Numbered from the stretch's first letter, positions 33,792 to 43,133 are shown. The stretch: DNA of 52,313 nt from DASWIG01 sp965371445 (GCA_965371445.1 CBDUYN010000056.1:1-52313), one strand, 5' to 3'. The notes: generated from the sequence alone by a model not told the origin. Translations and numbers: made by a program.

Positions 33792-35789
33792 GTGGCCAAA
33801 CGCATCCTGGTAATTGAGGACGACGCACGTTATCTCGACCTCCTCCGAATCCGCCTCGAGCACGCCGGCTACGAGGTCGCCCTGGCGCTCGACGGTGAGA
33901 CCGGTCTGGAACGCGCCCGCGAGGAGCGTCCCGACCTCGTCCTGACCGATGTCCTGGTCCCGAAAAAGGACGGCTTCGAGGTCTGCAACGCCCTGAAGTC
34001 GGACCCCGAGCTGCGATCCGTGCCGGTCGTCATGATGTCGGCGATCTACTCGTCCGAGATGGACCGCCGGCAAGGACTTCAGGCCGGAGCCGAGGGCTTC
34101 GTCGCCAAGCCCGACGCGGTCCTCGACAAGCCGGTCCGCTTCGACCGGCTGCTCGCCACCCTGAGCTTTCTGCTCGGAGAATCCGCCGAGGCGCCGGGCA
34201 AGGAGGAGTGGAGCACGGTGCTCCTGGTCGACGATGACCCGCGGAGCCTGCGGCTCTTGAAGCTCGTTCTGAGCAACGAGAAATGCCGTCTGCGGGAGGC
34301 CGGACGGGTCAAGGACGCCCTGGCGATCCTGGAAAGCGAGGAGGTCGACCTCGTGCTGAGCGACATCCAGCTTCCGGGACGCTCCGGCCTCGAGTTTCTC
34401 CAGGACATCCGCCGGAGCTGGCCGCAGATCACGGTGATCACGATGACCGCCTACGGCAGGGAAGAGATCGCCGTCCAGGCGATGAAGCTCGGCGCCGACG
34501 ACTACCTGACGAAGCCGATCAACACCCGCGAGCTCGGCAGCGTCCTACGCTCCAACCTGGAAAAGCACCGCGCCGCCCTGGAGAGGGACCGCCTGCGCTA
34601 CCAGCTGCGGGAGACGTCGCGGGACCTGATGAGCCGTCTCGAGGAAATGCAGGTCCAGAATGCGATCCTCGAGGAGACGGGAAAGAAGCTCCAACGGGCA
34701 CACCACAGCCAGACGGAGCTCGTGGCGACTTTTTCCCAGGAGCTTCGCACCCCCCTGACGGTGGTCAAGGGAGCGCTGGCGCTCATGGCCCAGAACGCCG
34801 ACCGGCTCGGCCAGGAACGCCGCGACGAGCTGGTCCACCGAGCCCTGCTGCAGACCGAGCGCGTCATCGCCCTCACCACCCGATTCCTCGACCTGGAGCG
34901 GATCGACTCGGGTACTGCGACGTTCAACTTCATGACGCTCGACCTCGCCGCGACGGTGGGCCGGGCCTGCGACGCGATGAACGCCGAAGCGCTCGCCGCC
35001 GGAGTGGAGGTCGAATTCTCGTGTGACCTCGAGCAAGCGCCCTGCTGGGCCGACGCCGGGGCCGTTCGACGGATCGTCGAGGACCTGGTCGGCAACGCTC
35101 TGAAGCACAGCCTCGAAACAGGCAAGGTCGAGGTGACGGTACGCCCGGCCGACGAGGACGCCTGGAGGATCGAGGTGGCGGACCGCGGACCCGGGGTCCC
35201 CGACAACATGAAGGAGCTCGTGTTCGAACGCTTCGTGACTTCGCGAGATGCCGAGCGGAGACCGTCGGCTTCGGGTTTGGGGCTGACGATCGTCCGCTCC
35301 CTGGCCCGGCAGCACGACGGCCGGGCCGGGGTCGAGGACCGGCCGGGCGGCGGAGCGACCTTCTTCGTCGAGCTGCCGCAGGCGCCGGTGCTCTCGGAAG
35401 CCGAGGCGCCTGCCGCGATCGCCGTCGTCGGCCTCGAGAACGGCCTGGCCGACGATTTGAGCGCGAGGCTCGGGAAAGAGGCCGAGGTGCGCGTCTACGC
35501 CGACGCGACGTCGCTGCTGGCCGAGGAGACGCCGGAGCTCGGCACCGCCATTCTCGACCTCGGCTCGGCCGCGATCTCGCCGGAGCTGATCTCGGTGCTC
35601 ACGTGCCTGCGGCTGCGCGGCCTGCGCCGGGCATGCCTCCTGCCGCCCCGCAAGAACGAGAACGGCCATCGGGCTCTGGGCGAAGAGGCCAAGCGCCTCT
35701 TCGACTTCGTCGAGGTCTTTGACGCCCGGCCCACGAGCGCCGAGCTGGCAGCTGTCCTGGTACCCGGTTCGGCGCGAGCCGCCGGATAG
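33792..35789 (+). CDS. Sensor protein with two receiver domains and a degenerate histidine-kinase core
   Basis: A 665-residue protein from GTG 33792 (gaaggg upstream); an in-frame ATG at 33720 lacks a good site. Receiver 1 covers about 3-125 (ILVIEDDARYLDLL, D53 in VLTDVLVP) and receiver 2 about 143-260 (VLLVDDDPRSLRLL, D191 in LSDIQLPG, then MTAYGREE and YLTKP). After a coiled coil the kinase dimerisation helix reads FSQELRTPLTVVKG: the phospho-acceptor His of S-H-E-L-R-T-P-L is Gln316. The ATP-binding domain appears complete (VGNALKHSLE, DRGPGVPDNM, SGLGLTIVRSLARQH). A C-terminal ~120-residue degenerate receiver-like part follows. It probably cannot autophosphorylate on the usual residue and may be a pseudokinase, or may signal through its receivers. 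Confidence 0.85.
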   Translation: MAKRILVIEDDARYLDLLRIRLEHAGYEVALALDGETGLERAREERPDLVLTDVLVPKKDGFEVCNALKSDPELRSVPVVMMSAIYSSEMDRRQGLQAGAEGFVAKPDAVLDKPVRFDRLLATLSFLLGESAEAPGKEEWSTVLLVDDDPRSLRLLKLVLSNEKCRLREAGRVKDALAILESEEVDLVLSDIQLPGRSGLEFLQDIRRSWPQITVITMTAYGREEIAVQAMKLGADDYLTKPINTRELGSVLRSNLEKHRAALERDRLRYQLRETSRDLMSRLEEMQVQNAILEETGKKLQRAHHSQTELVATFSQELRTPLTVVKGALALMAQNADRLGQERRDELVHRALLQTERVIALTTRFLDLERIDSGTATFNFMTLDLAATVGRACDAMNAEALAAGVEVEFSCDLEQAPCWADAGAVRRIVEDLVGNALKHSLETGKVEVTVRPADEDAWRIEVADRGPGVPDNMKELVFERFVTSRDAERRPSASGLGLTIVRSLARQHDGRAGVEDRPGGGATFFVELPQAPVLSEAEAPAAIAVVGLENGLADDLSARLGKEAEVRVYADATSLLAEETPELGTAILDLGSAAISPELISVLTCLRLRGLRRACLLPPRKNENGHRALGEEAKRLFDFVEVFDARPTSAELAAVLVPGSARAAG

Positions 35790-35825
35790 ATCTCGCTGAA
35801 ACACTCCCGGCCCCACCAGCCCAGG

Positions 35826-37061
35826 TCACCGCTCAACTGGCCGTGGTTCCAGGAGCTCCTCCAGGGTCTTGACGACGGTGTCGGCGACGAGCTCGTAGCC
35901 TGCGGCGTTGTAGTGTCCGGGCAGGCCGAACGGAAAAAGCGCCGTCGCATCCTCCTGCTCCTCAAAGACCGCCTGGACGTCGATCCGCGGAATCCCCAAC
36001 TCCTCCACCGTCGCCAGGACCTCTTGCCGCAGCCGAGCGTCGGCGCTCAGGGTCCACTTCGGCGAGAAGCGGGCATATTCCGGCAGATAGACGAAGTAGA
36101 GCTTGCCGTCCCAGCGTTCGACCCGGGAGCGCGCCTGGCTCAGCACCTCACGCAGGAGCTCGAGGCTCTCGTGGCCTCGATCCTTCGCTCGGGCTCCGGG
36201 CGAGAGGACCTGATTCACCCTGCCGCGCAGCTTCGTGAGGCGCAGCAAACCCGGGATCTCCAGCGGCTTCGTGGGAGGCTCCTGCGCCACGGCCTTCGAG
36301 TGGCGTTTGATCAGCTCTTCGGCGAAGCGGACGAGCTCGCGGTCGATCTCCCGTTGCCGGGGGCGCAGCCAAGGAGCACGGCGCCCGTCGAGGTAACCGC
36401 GCAGGAGCTTGAATCCGTTCTCCTTCGTCAGGTCGCTCAGGTCGTTGCCCTCGTAATAGACCCAGAGGACGATGCGTGGCCGCACCGGCTGGGCGTACTC
36501 CGTGAGGATGGCCAGCTCGCTCAGGGGGCCGCTCGCCCCCATGCCGAGGTTGACCGTCCTGGGGATATGGCCGCGGATCCTGGAGACGAGGCCCTCTCCG
36601 GAGCGGACGGCGACTCCGTGCACGTAGGAGTCGCCGAGGACCGCGACGTCGATCGTCCCGCTGCGATGCAGCCCCTTGGGGTTGTGGAAGCCGCGCTCGT
36701 CGCTCTCGTAGACGAGGAGCTCACCCGTCTCGTTGCGGTTGAAGACGGTCAGGACGTTGGCGATTCCGGCCAGGGGCAGGACCTTGCGCCCTTCTACGCT
36801 TATGGGCCTTCTGAAGAAGTTGAACGGCTTGATCGCGGGGTAGGCCATGATGCCCTGGTTCCTGAAGTCCCGGATCACTTCCAGGGTCGATCGGGTATCA
36901 AAAGCGACGCCCGCGTCCGCGGCGGCGGCGATCCGCTGTTCCTGGACCGTTTGCCAGTCGTCGGGCGCGAGGAGCCGGAGCACTCCCTCCGCGGCGTAAG
37001 CGGCAACGGCGAGCGCCGTCGTAAAGAGCGCGGCGTTTAGGAGAAGGGAGCTTCGTCTCAT
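35826..37061 (-). CDS. Secreted SGNH/GDSL-type hydrolase
   Basis: A 411-residue protein with an N-terminal signal or anchor helix (LLLNAALFTTALAVAAYAAEG). The SGNH blocks are visible: block I VAVLGDSYVHGVAV with the nucleophilic Ser, an oxyanion-hole Gly in NLGMGASGP, block III WVYYEGNDL and block V GLPGHYNAAGYELVAD with the catalytic His. Such enzymes are esterases or carbohydrate acyl-transferases/deacetylases; the link to a surface polysaccharide is a guess. A basic helical insert (~215-290) separates blocks III and V. It is transcribed away from a divergent nucleotidyltransferase-like gene and is convergent with the sensor gene. Confidence 0.75.
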   Translation of the reverse strand: MRRSSLLLNAALFTTALAVAAYAAEGVLRLLAPDDWQTVQEQRIAAAADAGVAFDTRSTLEVIRDFRNQGIMAYPAIKPFNFFRRPISVEGRKVLPLAGIANVLTVFNRNETGELLVYESDERGFHNPKGLHRSGTIDVAVLGDSYVHGVAVRSGEGLVSRIRGHIPRTVNLGMGASGPLSELAILTEYAQPVRPRIVLWVYYEGNDLSDLTKENGFKLLRGYLDGRRAPWLRPRQREIDRELVRFAEELIKRHSKAVAQEPPTKPLEIPGLLRLTKLRGRVNQVLSPGARAKDRGHESLELLREVLSQARSRVERWDGKLYFVYLPEYARFSPKWTLSADARLRQEVLATVEELGIPRIDVQAVFEEQEDATALFPFGLPGHYNAAGYELVADTVVKTLEELLEPRPVER

Positions 37062-37151
37062 CCGCTGCCATCCTATCCCAGGGCGAGCCGTGTAACTCGC
37101 GCTGCCGGGGACCAGGCCCTGCGGCCAGGCGTGCTATCTTGGCCGGGGCCG

Positions 37152-37964
37152 ATGACCACCGACGCGAACTTCTACTTCGAGCTGACTGAGTCCTTCAACG
37201 CCGATGGACGCGTGGCGGTTCTCGCCTCTGGCCAGGCGGTGGTCTACTACCAGCTGGCGATGATGAGCAAGGACGGTGACTGGATCGTCCGCGAAACCGA
37301 CGCCGCTTGCGAGGTTCTTCGCACCGTGCTCACCGCCCGCGGCGCGCGGTACCGACCAGGTGCACCACTCGATCCGCGCTGGCTGCGCGGTGGTTGGTCG
37401 AGCCATTTCGAGCTCTTCGACGACCGGCGACGCCGCCTTCGGTGCGATTTCTTCAGCCGTCCGCCGCGTCTGGGTCCGGCCGACCTCGAGCGGTTCTTCG
37501 AGCAGCCGGTGAGGCCCGGGGACCTGCCAGTCGTCGACGTCGACTCGCTGATCCGGCTGAAGCAGACGCAGCGTGCCAAGGACTACCCGATCATCGGCGA
37601 GTTGGCGCGTCTTCTCCCGCCGGCGCGGGAGCTGGCGCTGACCACGGATCCTGACCGGATCCTGGAGCTCGCCGCCGCCTACGGTGAGGGCTCCGAACGC
37701 CCCGCCGTCGTGAAGGCCCGCGGCGGTGAAGGACGGCTGGCTGTCGTCCTCGCCCTGGCCGAGGAAACAGACGGCCTCCAGCAACAGGACCGTCGTCGCC
37801 TCGAGCGCTACGAGCGCGCGTCGCGCGATTATTTCGGCGCCGTCCACGCCCTCGGTCGCGATACCCTGATCCTACCCGGCGGACACGACCGGCTCTGTGC
37901 CCTCGCTAAACGGCTCCTGCCTCCGGATCCGGGCAAAGGAGAGCGCCATGAAGATGCTCAGTGA
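37152..37964 (+). CDS. Nucleotidyltransferase-fold (MNT/DUF6036-like) protein
   Basis: A 270-residue protein from ATG 37152. The segment VLASGQAVVYYQLAMMSKDG followed by DWIV resembles the G-G-x-A-x3-Y-G-x2-R-x-T-x-D-I-D start of minimal nucleotidyltransferases, although the second acidic residue is displaced. Later, LRCDFFSRPP may give the third acidic position, and VVDVDSLIRLKQTQRAKDY matches the helical region that follows in DUF6036/AbiEii-type proteins. Its 3' end overlaps the next small gene by 17 nt. The pairing is reminiscent of toxin-antitoxin gene arrangements, but no partner family is recognised. Confidence 0.5.
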   Translation: MTTDANFYFELTESFNADGRVAVLASGQAVVYYQLAMMSKDGDWIVRETDAACEVLRTVLTARGARYRPGAPLDPRWLRGGWSSHFELFDDRRRRLRCDFFSRPPRLGPADLERFFEQPVRPGDLPVVDVDSLIRLKQTQRAKDYPIIGELARLLPPARELALTTDPDRILELAAAYGEGSERPAVVKARGGEGRLAVVLALAEETDGLQQQDRRRLERYERASRDYFGAVHALGRDTLILPGGHDRLCALAKRLLPPDPGKGERHEDAQ

Positions 37965-38157
37965 CGACGACCTCGATTTGACGGGCATGACCCGCGAGGA
38001 GCTTGGCCGATCCTGGGATCTCTGGTTCACCCTCGCTCAATCCACCAACGACTCCGATCCTCCCTATAACCATGGCGTTTTCGTCAACCTGACCTGGGAC
38101 GACGTCCGGATGGCCGACAGCGAGTCCGTCGATGCCGGTGGGAAGGTCGAGGAGTAG
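37948..38157 (+). CDS. Small acidic protein (69 aa) overlapping the nucleotidyltransferase-like gene
   Basis: ATG 37948 lies behind an excellent aaaggagagcgcc inside the preceding gene. The protein is acidic: LSDDDLDLTGMTREELGRSW, then HGVFVNLTWDD. It has no signal or DNA-binding motif. The overlap implies co-translation with the upstream protein, so a partner or antitoxin-like role is conceivable. Function unknown. Confidence 0.62.
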   Translation: MKMLSDDDLDLTGMTREELGRSWDLWFTLAQSTNDSDPPYNHGVFVNLTWDDVRMADSESVDAGGKVEE

Positions 38158-38229
38158 GCCCGCGGCGCGCCAGCGACAGGAGAGCATGCCAGGGCCAGGA
38201 CGGCCCTGATCGAGACGCCGTTGGGCTAG

Positions 38230-39120
38230 CTAGGCGAATCTGCGCAAGATGTTCAGGCACCCGGCGTGGTAACCGCCACCAAAAAGGTTCAGGTGGTTCA
38301 AGAGATGGTAGAGCTTGTAGATCGCGAGCCGGTCCTCGGAGCCGGGCTCTAGCGGCCAGGTCTCCTCGTAGGCGTCGTAGAAGCGGCGGTCGAAACCGCC
38401 GAAAAGAAGCGTCATCGCAAGGTCCGCCTCGCGCCGGCCGAAGTAGGCGGCGGGGTCGATCAAGACCGGCGCTCCCTCATGATCGGCCATGAAGTTGCCG
38501 CTCCACAGATCGCCGTGGACGAGACAAGGCTCCTCGGCGGGCTCGGCGATGAGCTCGTCGAGCCGGTCGAGGAGGCGGTCGCCCAGGCGGTCGAGGCTAG
38601 GGTCCGAGAGACCATTGCGGCGTGCCAGGTCGAGCTGGTAGGCCAGGCGGTTGCGGCGCCAGAACTCGGTCCAGTCCGCGGTCCAGCGGTTGAGCTGGAG
38701 GGTGGAGCCGATGTAGTTGTCGCGTTCGAAGCCGTAACGCTCGCTCGTTGCACGCCGATGGAGATCGGCGAACCGGCGCCCGAAGTCCTCAAAAAAGCCC
38801 GGGCCGGGGCGGCCGGAGTCGATCCTCTCCAGGACGATGAAGTCCTCGCCCGGCTCCTCGGGGCTCCAGGCGACGACGGCGGGGACTCGAATCGCCGCGG
38901 CCTCGGCCAGCGCCTCCAAACCCTCCGCCTCAGACTCGAAGAACCGGGGCGGCGCCGAGGAGTTCGACTTGACGAAGAAGCGCCGTCCGTCGCCGAGCTC
39001 CACCTCGCAGGCGTTGTTGATACAACCGCCGCCCACCGGTCTCGTGGCGACGACCTCTGCCTCGCGGGACGTCGAGCGGGTAATGGCGGCGGCAATCTTG
39101 CGCTGCAGCTCAGCGTCCAT
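38230..39120 (-). CDS. Fructosamine/ketosamine-3-kinase family protein
   Basis: A 296-residue kinase-fold protein of the fructosamine kinase family. Motifs: RPVGGGCINNACEVELGDG, FFVKSN with the ATP-binding Lys, EAEGLEAL, the catalytic loop LVHGDLWSGNFM and the metal-binding LIDPAAYFGRREADLAM. These enzymes phosphorylate ketoamine adducts on proteins or amino acids so that they decompose, a deglycation repair. The start overlaps the end of the low-molecular-weight phosphatase gene; that pairing is known in bacteria, and LMW-PTP relatives have been linked to dephosphorylating the sugar-phosphate precursor or adduct. The two probably act in one repair route. Confidence 0.9.
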   Translation of the reverse strand: MDAELQRKIAAAITRSTSREAEVVATRPVGGGCINNACEVELGDGRRFFVKSNSSAPPRFFESEAEGLEALAEAAAIRVPAVVAWSPEEPGEDFIVLERIDSGRPGPGFFEDFGRRFADLHRRATSERYGFERDNYIGSTLQLNRWTADWTEFWRRNRLAYQLDLARRNGLSDPSLDRLGDRLLDRLDELIAEPAEEPCLVHGDLWSGNFMADHEGAPVLIDPAAYFGRREADLAMTLLFGGFDRRFYDAYEETWPLEPGSEDRLAIYKLYHLLNHLNLFGGGYHAGCLNILRRFA

Positions 39121-39601
39121 CGCCTTCTCCCATGAGGTACGCGAGGATCCGCGGGCCCGCCTCCTCGAGGAGGTCGAGGACCCGTTCGAAGCCCTGAGGG
39201 CCGCCGTAGTAGGGATCGGGAAGGTCGACCGGGGCGCCCTCGTCGAGGAAGTCGCTCAGGAGCCGGACATTGGCCGGCCCGCCGTCCAGGATCTCAGTGA
39301 CGTCGGCGAGGTTCGAGCGGTCCATGGCGACGATCAGGTCGAAGCGGTAGGCGTCCTCGGGGGTGATGGACCGCGAGCGTCCGCCGAGCTCGTAGCCGCG
39401 GCGCGCCGCGGCCTCGCTCATACGCAAGTCGGGCGGCGCGCCCTCGTGGTAGTCGATCGTGCCCGCCGAGTCGATCCGGATCCGTCCTTCGAGGCCTTCT
39501 TCGGCGACGAGATGACGCAGCAACGCCTCGGCCGTCGGGGAACGGCAGATGTTGCCCATGCACACGAAGAGCACGCTCGCGGTTTCCTGGCTCGCGGACA
39601 T
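39110..39601 (-). CDS. Low-molecular-weight protein tyrosine phosphatase-like
   Basis: A 163-residue enzyme from the ATG at 39601 (an upstream ATG at 39634 would add 11 atypical residues). The active-site loop VLFVCMGNICRSPTAEALL contains C-x5-R-S, and the general-acid Asp is in LPDPYYGGPQGF. The fold and length are standard for the family. It is 11 nt overlapped with, and upstream of, the fructosamine kinase gene. Beside that partner, phosphatase activity on sugar-phosphate glycation products is as likely as on tyrosine phosphates. Confidence 0.9.
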   Translation of the reverse strand: MSASQETASVLFVCMGNICRSPTAEALLRHLVAEEGLEGRIRIDSAGTIDYHEGAPPDLRMSEAAARRGYELGGRSRSITPEDAYRFDLIVAMDRSNLADVTEILDGGPANVRLLSDFLDEGAPVDLPDPYYGGPQGFERVLDLLEEAGPRILAYLMGEGDGR

Positions 39602-39747
39602 GCCAGGATCATAACTCGAATCCCATCCAGGCAAGACGACGGTGACGACCGAGGCCGATCGGATGTAGGATCACCCGACGGCGGTCCGATCCGGCCGCGG
39701 CGGCCGTCGCGCCCTCCCCCATCGAACGACTCCGACGAGGTTTCACC

Positions 39748-41547
39748 TTGGAGAAGACCCGCAACTTCTGCATCATCGCCCACATCGACCACGGCAAGTC
39801 GACCCTCGCCGACCGCCTGATCCAGCACTGCGGGGTGGTCGAAGATCGGGAGTTTCGCGACCAGATCCTCGACTCCATGGACATCGAGCGCGAGCGCGGC
39901 ATCACCATCAAGTCGAACACCATCACGCTCCCCTACACGGCGAAAGACGGCGAGACCTACACGCTCAACTTGATCGACACGCCGGGGCACGTCGACTTCT
40001 CGCACGAGGTGCGCCGCTCGCTCATGTCCTGCGAGGGCGCGCTGCTCCTGGTCGACGCCTCCCAGGGGGTCGAGGCGCAGACGGTCGCGAACCTCTACCT
40101 CGCCCTGGAGTACGACCTCGAGATCATCCCGGTGATCAACAAGATCGACCTGCCCTCGGCCGACGTCGACCGCATCCGCGAGGAGATCGACGCCGACTTG
40201 GGGCTCGACCCTTTCGAGGCGGTGCTGTGCTCGGCCAAGACTGGGCTCGGCATCCAGGACGTCCTGGATGCGATCGTCACGCGCCTGCCGCCTCCGGAAG
40301 GGAGCCCCGAGGCGCCGCCCCGGGCGCTCATCTTCGACGCCCAGTACGACGCCTACCGCGGCGTCGTGATGCTGTGCCGAGTCAGAGAGGGGACGCTCCG
40401 GCCGCAGCAGCGGCTGCTCCTCATGCATACGCAAAAGGAGTACACGATCGAGGAGGTGGGCCTCCTGCGCCTCGAGCGGGTGAAGCAGGACCACCTCGCG
40501 GCCGGCGCCGTGGGCTACGTGATCGCCGGGGTGAAGTCGGTACGCGACATCACCATCGGCGACACCTTCACCGACGCCAAGAACCCCGCGGCCGATCCCC
40601 TGCCGGGCTACCAGGAGGCCAAGCCCGTCGTCTTCTCGTCGATGTACCCGATGTCGACCGACGACTACCAGGACCTGACCAAGGCCCTCGACAAGCTGTC
40701 CCTAAACGACGCCGCCCTGACCTACGAGAAAGACTCCTCCTCGGCTCTCGGCTTCGGCTTCCGTTGTGGCTTCCTGGGGCTCTTGCACCTGGAGGTTGTG
40801 CAGGAACGGCTGGAGCGCGAATACGACCTTTCGCTCTTGCTCTCGGCCCCTTCGGTGCGCTTCCGGGTCACGCTCAAGACCGGCGAGACCGTCGAGATCG
40901 ACAACCCGACCTACTTCCCCGACCCGACGGAGATCGAGGCCTCCGAGGAGCCCTACATCAAGGCCTCGATCCTGATCCCGGAACGCTACGTGGGAACGGT
41001 GATGGAGCTCTGCCGCGACCGGCGGGGCATGAGCACGTCGTTTTCCTACCTGTCGGTGGGCCGGGTGGAGCTGACCTCGGAGATGCCGCTCGCCGAGGTG
41101 CTCTTCGACTTCTACGACCGCTTGAAGTCGATCACCCAGGGCTACGGCTCGTTCGACTACGAGCTGATCGACTACCGGAGCGTCAACCTGGCCAAGGTCG
41201 ACATCCTGGTCAACGGCGAGCGGGTCGACGCGCTCTCACAGCTGACCGCCGAGGAGCGGGCACGGGCGCGGGCGCTTCACTACTGCGAAAGGCTCGCCGA
41301 CACGATCCTGCGCCAGCAGTTCAAGATCGCCATCCAGGGAGTGATCGGCGGCAAGGTCATCGCCCGGACGACGATCAACGCCTACCGCAAGGACGTCACC
41401 GCCAAGTGCTACGGTGGCGACATCACCCGCAAGCGCAAGCTCCTCGAGAAACAGAGAGAGGGAAAGAAGCGCATGAAGATGGTCGGCGCCGTCGAGATCC
41501 CGCAGTCGGCTTTCATCGAGGTCTTGAAAACGGACGCCAGCAAGTGA
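39748..41547 (+). CDS. lepA: Elongation factor 4 (LepA)
   Basis: A 599-residue translational GTPase beginning at a TTG (gagg upstream) with EKTRNFCIIAHIDHGKSTLA; no ATG is available nearby. All G motifs are present: AHIDHGKST, the switch region RERGITIKSNTI, DTPGHVDF, NKIDLP and SAKTGLG. The C-terminal LepA-specific domain ends KRMKMVGAVEIPQSAFIEVL. LepA acts on stalled or back-translocated ribosomes. The stop overlaps the GTG of hemW, an arrangement seen in many bacteria. Housekeeping gene. Confidence 0.96.
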   Translation: MEKTRNFCIIAHIDHGKSTLADRLIQHCGVVEDREFRDQILDSMDIERERGITIKSNTITLPYTAKDGETYTLNLIDTPGHVDFSHEVRRSLMSCEGALLLVDASQGVEAQTVANLYLALEYDLEIIPVINKIDLPSADVDRIREEIDADLGLDPFEAVLCSAKTGLGIQDVLDAIVTRLPPPEGSPEAPPRALIFDAQYDAYRGVVMLCRVREGTLRPQQRLLLMHTQKEYTIEEVGLLRLERVKQDHLAAGAVGYVIAGVKSVRDITIGDTFTDAKNPAADPLPGYQEAKPVVFSSMYPMSTDDYQDLTKALDKLSLNDAALTYEKDSSSALGFGFRCGFLGLLHLEVVQERLEREYDLSLLLSAPSVRFRVTLKTGETVEIDNPTYFPDPTEIEASEEPYIKASILIPERYVGTVMELCRDRRGMSTSFSYLSVGRVELTSEMPLAEVLFDFYDRLKSITQGYGSFDYELIDYRSVNLAKVDILVNGERVDALSQLTAEERARARALHYCERLADTILRQQFKIAIQGVIGGKVIARTTINAYRKDVTAKCYGGDITRKRKLLEKQREGKKRMKMVGAVEIPQSAFIEVLKTDASK

Positions 41548-42674
41548 GCCCGGGGCTTTACGTCCACGTTCCATTCTGCTCGGCGATCTGTCCCTACTGC
41601 GATTTCGCCGTCGCCGTCGGAGGCGAAGAAAAGCGCCGCGCCTACGTCGATTCGCTAAAGGTTGAAATCGCTCTCGCGGCTACCTTCCCGGGGCCTTTCG
41701 ACACCATATATTTCGGCGGCGGGACGCCGTCGCTACTTTTTCCCGAACCGTTGGCCGAGATCCTGGAGGCGCTTCAAGAGACCTTCACCCTGGCGAGCGA
41801 GAGACACCTTTTTCTCGAGGCAAATCCCGAGGACGTCAACACCCAAAGTCTCGAGGCGTGGCGCCGGCTGGGCTTTACGACGCTCTCACTCGGCATCCAG
41901 TCGTTTGCCGACGAGGAGCTCGGCTTCCTCGGCCGCCGGCACACCTCCTGCGAAGCCCGGCGCGCGGTCGAGCTGGCGCTCGGTGCCGGCTTCGAAACGG
42001 TTTCGATCGACCTCATCTACGGCCTTCCCGGCCAGAGCCTCGACGACTGGCAGTCGAACCTCCGGACGGCTGTCGAGCTCTCTCCCCAGCACCTCTCCTG
42101 CTACGAGCTTGAGGTCCACGAGAAGACGACGTTTGGCAAACGGAAGGCCCGCGGCGAGCTCCGGGAGTTAGACGAGGATGTCCAGGCGGATCTTTTTATC
42201 GAGACCCATCGCCTACTGGGTGCCGCCGGATTTCCCGGTTACGAGGTCTCGAACTTCGCCTGCGATCCGCGGCACCACTCGGGGCACAACCGCAAGTACT
42301 GGGACCACACGCCCTACCTGGGCCTCGGCCCGGGGGCCCATTCTTTCGATGGGACGCGGCGATTCTGGAACGAGCGCTCCGTCGCACGCTACATGCGGCT
42401 CCTGCGGGAGGGGAAGCGTCCACGCTCGGACGAGGAGGTCTTGACGGCCAAGGAGCGGGCCTTGGAGGCCCTCATGCTAGCGCTTCGTACCTACGACGGC
42501 ATCGACCTGGAGCGCTTCGAAGCGCTCTATGGCATCGATCTCTATGAAAGCCATCGCGAGCGGATCGAATCCTTCGTCGACGATGGGCTCCTGGAGCTGA
42601 CGCCGAACCGACTTCGGCCGACGTTGCGAGGGCTCTCGGTCGCCGACCGCCTCGCGGTGTCTCTGGGGCCGTAG
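41544..42674 (+). CDS. hemW: HemW-type radical SAM heme chaperone
   Basis: A 376-residue protein starting at a GTG overlapping the lepA stop (GTGA). The radical-SAM cluster motif is FCSAICPYCDF (C-x3-C-x2-C), followed by YFGGGTPSLL and LSLGIQSFADEEL. SGHNRKYWDHTPYLGLGPGA is typical of HemW, which binds heme and lacks true coproporphyrinogen oxidase activity. The length fits HemW rather than HemN. It shares transcription with lepA. Confidence 0.92.
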   Translation: MSPGLYVHVPFCSAICPYCDFAVAVGGEEKRRAYVDSLKVEIALAATFPGPFDTIYFGGGTPSLLFPEPLAEILEALQETFTLASERHLFLEANPEDVNTQSLEAWRRLGFTTLSLGIQSFADEELGFLGRRHTSCEARRAVELALGAGFETVSIDLIYGLPGQSLDDWQSNLRTAVELSPQHLSCYELEVHEKTTFGKRKARGELRELDEDVQADLFIETHRLLGAAGFPGYEVSNFACDPRHHSGHNRKYWDHTPYLGLGPGAHSFDGTRRFWNERSVARYMRLLREGKRPRSDEEVLTAKERALEALMLALRTYDGIDLERFEALYGIDLYESHRERIESFVDDGLLELTPNRLRPTLRGLSVADRLAVSLGP

Positions 42675-42760
42675 GGCAGGCTCTGTCCCGGGATCGGCCG
42701 GACGTCCCGTCGCGGCCAGAGCCGTGCAGCGCTGCCCTTTTGTGGTATCCTGAATCCGAG

Positions 42761-43036
42761 ATGGCTGCTGCAATCGCTTTCGATACCCACACCTACGTCA
42801 AAAAGCTCATCGGAGTCGGCTTTTCGGAGGAGCAGGCAGAGGTTCAGGCGGAGACCCTGATCGCTTTGGTCGAGGATCGCTTGGTGACCAAGCACGATTT
42901 CGAGATCCGGATCACGCAACTCGAGACCAAGATCGAGCGAGATCTCAAGGAATTGGAGATGCGCCTGGTGATTCGCCTCGGAGGCTTGCTCGTGGTAGCG
43001 GTCGGTGTGATGACTGCCTTGCAGAAACTCCTCTGA
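42761..43036 (+). CDS. Small coiled-coil membrane protein (DUF1640-like)
   Basis: A 91-residue protein from the ATG at 42761. FDTHTYVKKLIGVGFSEEQA and the following QAETLIALVEDRLVTKHDF match the N-terminus of the DUF1640/CCDC90-like family, then comes a coiled coil (LETKIERDLKELEMRL) and a C-terminal membrane helix (LGGLLVVAVGVMTALQKLL). Family members are tail-anchored and of uncertain function. It may be co-transcribed with hemW (86-bp gap). Confidence 0.75.
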   Translation: MAAAIAFDTHTYVKKLIGVGFSEEQAEVQAETLIALVEDRLVTKHDFEIRITQLETKIERDLKELEMRLVIRLGGLLVVAVGVMTALQKLL

Positions 43037-43133
43037 GCGGCCGCGGCGCCGATCGCGCGGCGGTAGCGCAGTAGCGGTCCGGTCCTGCCAGGAGCCGTAC
43101 GGCTGCCAGCGCGGAACGGCGTTCGGCGGTGCC

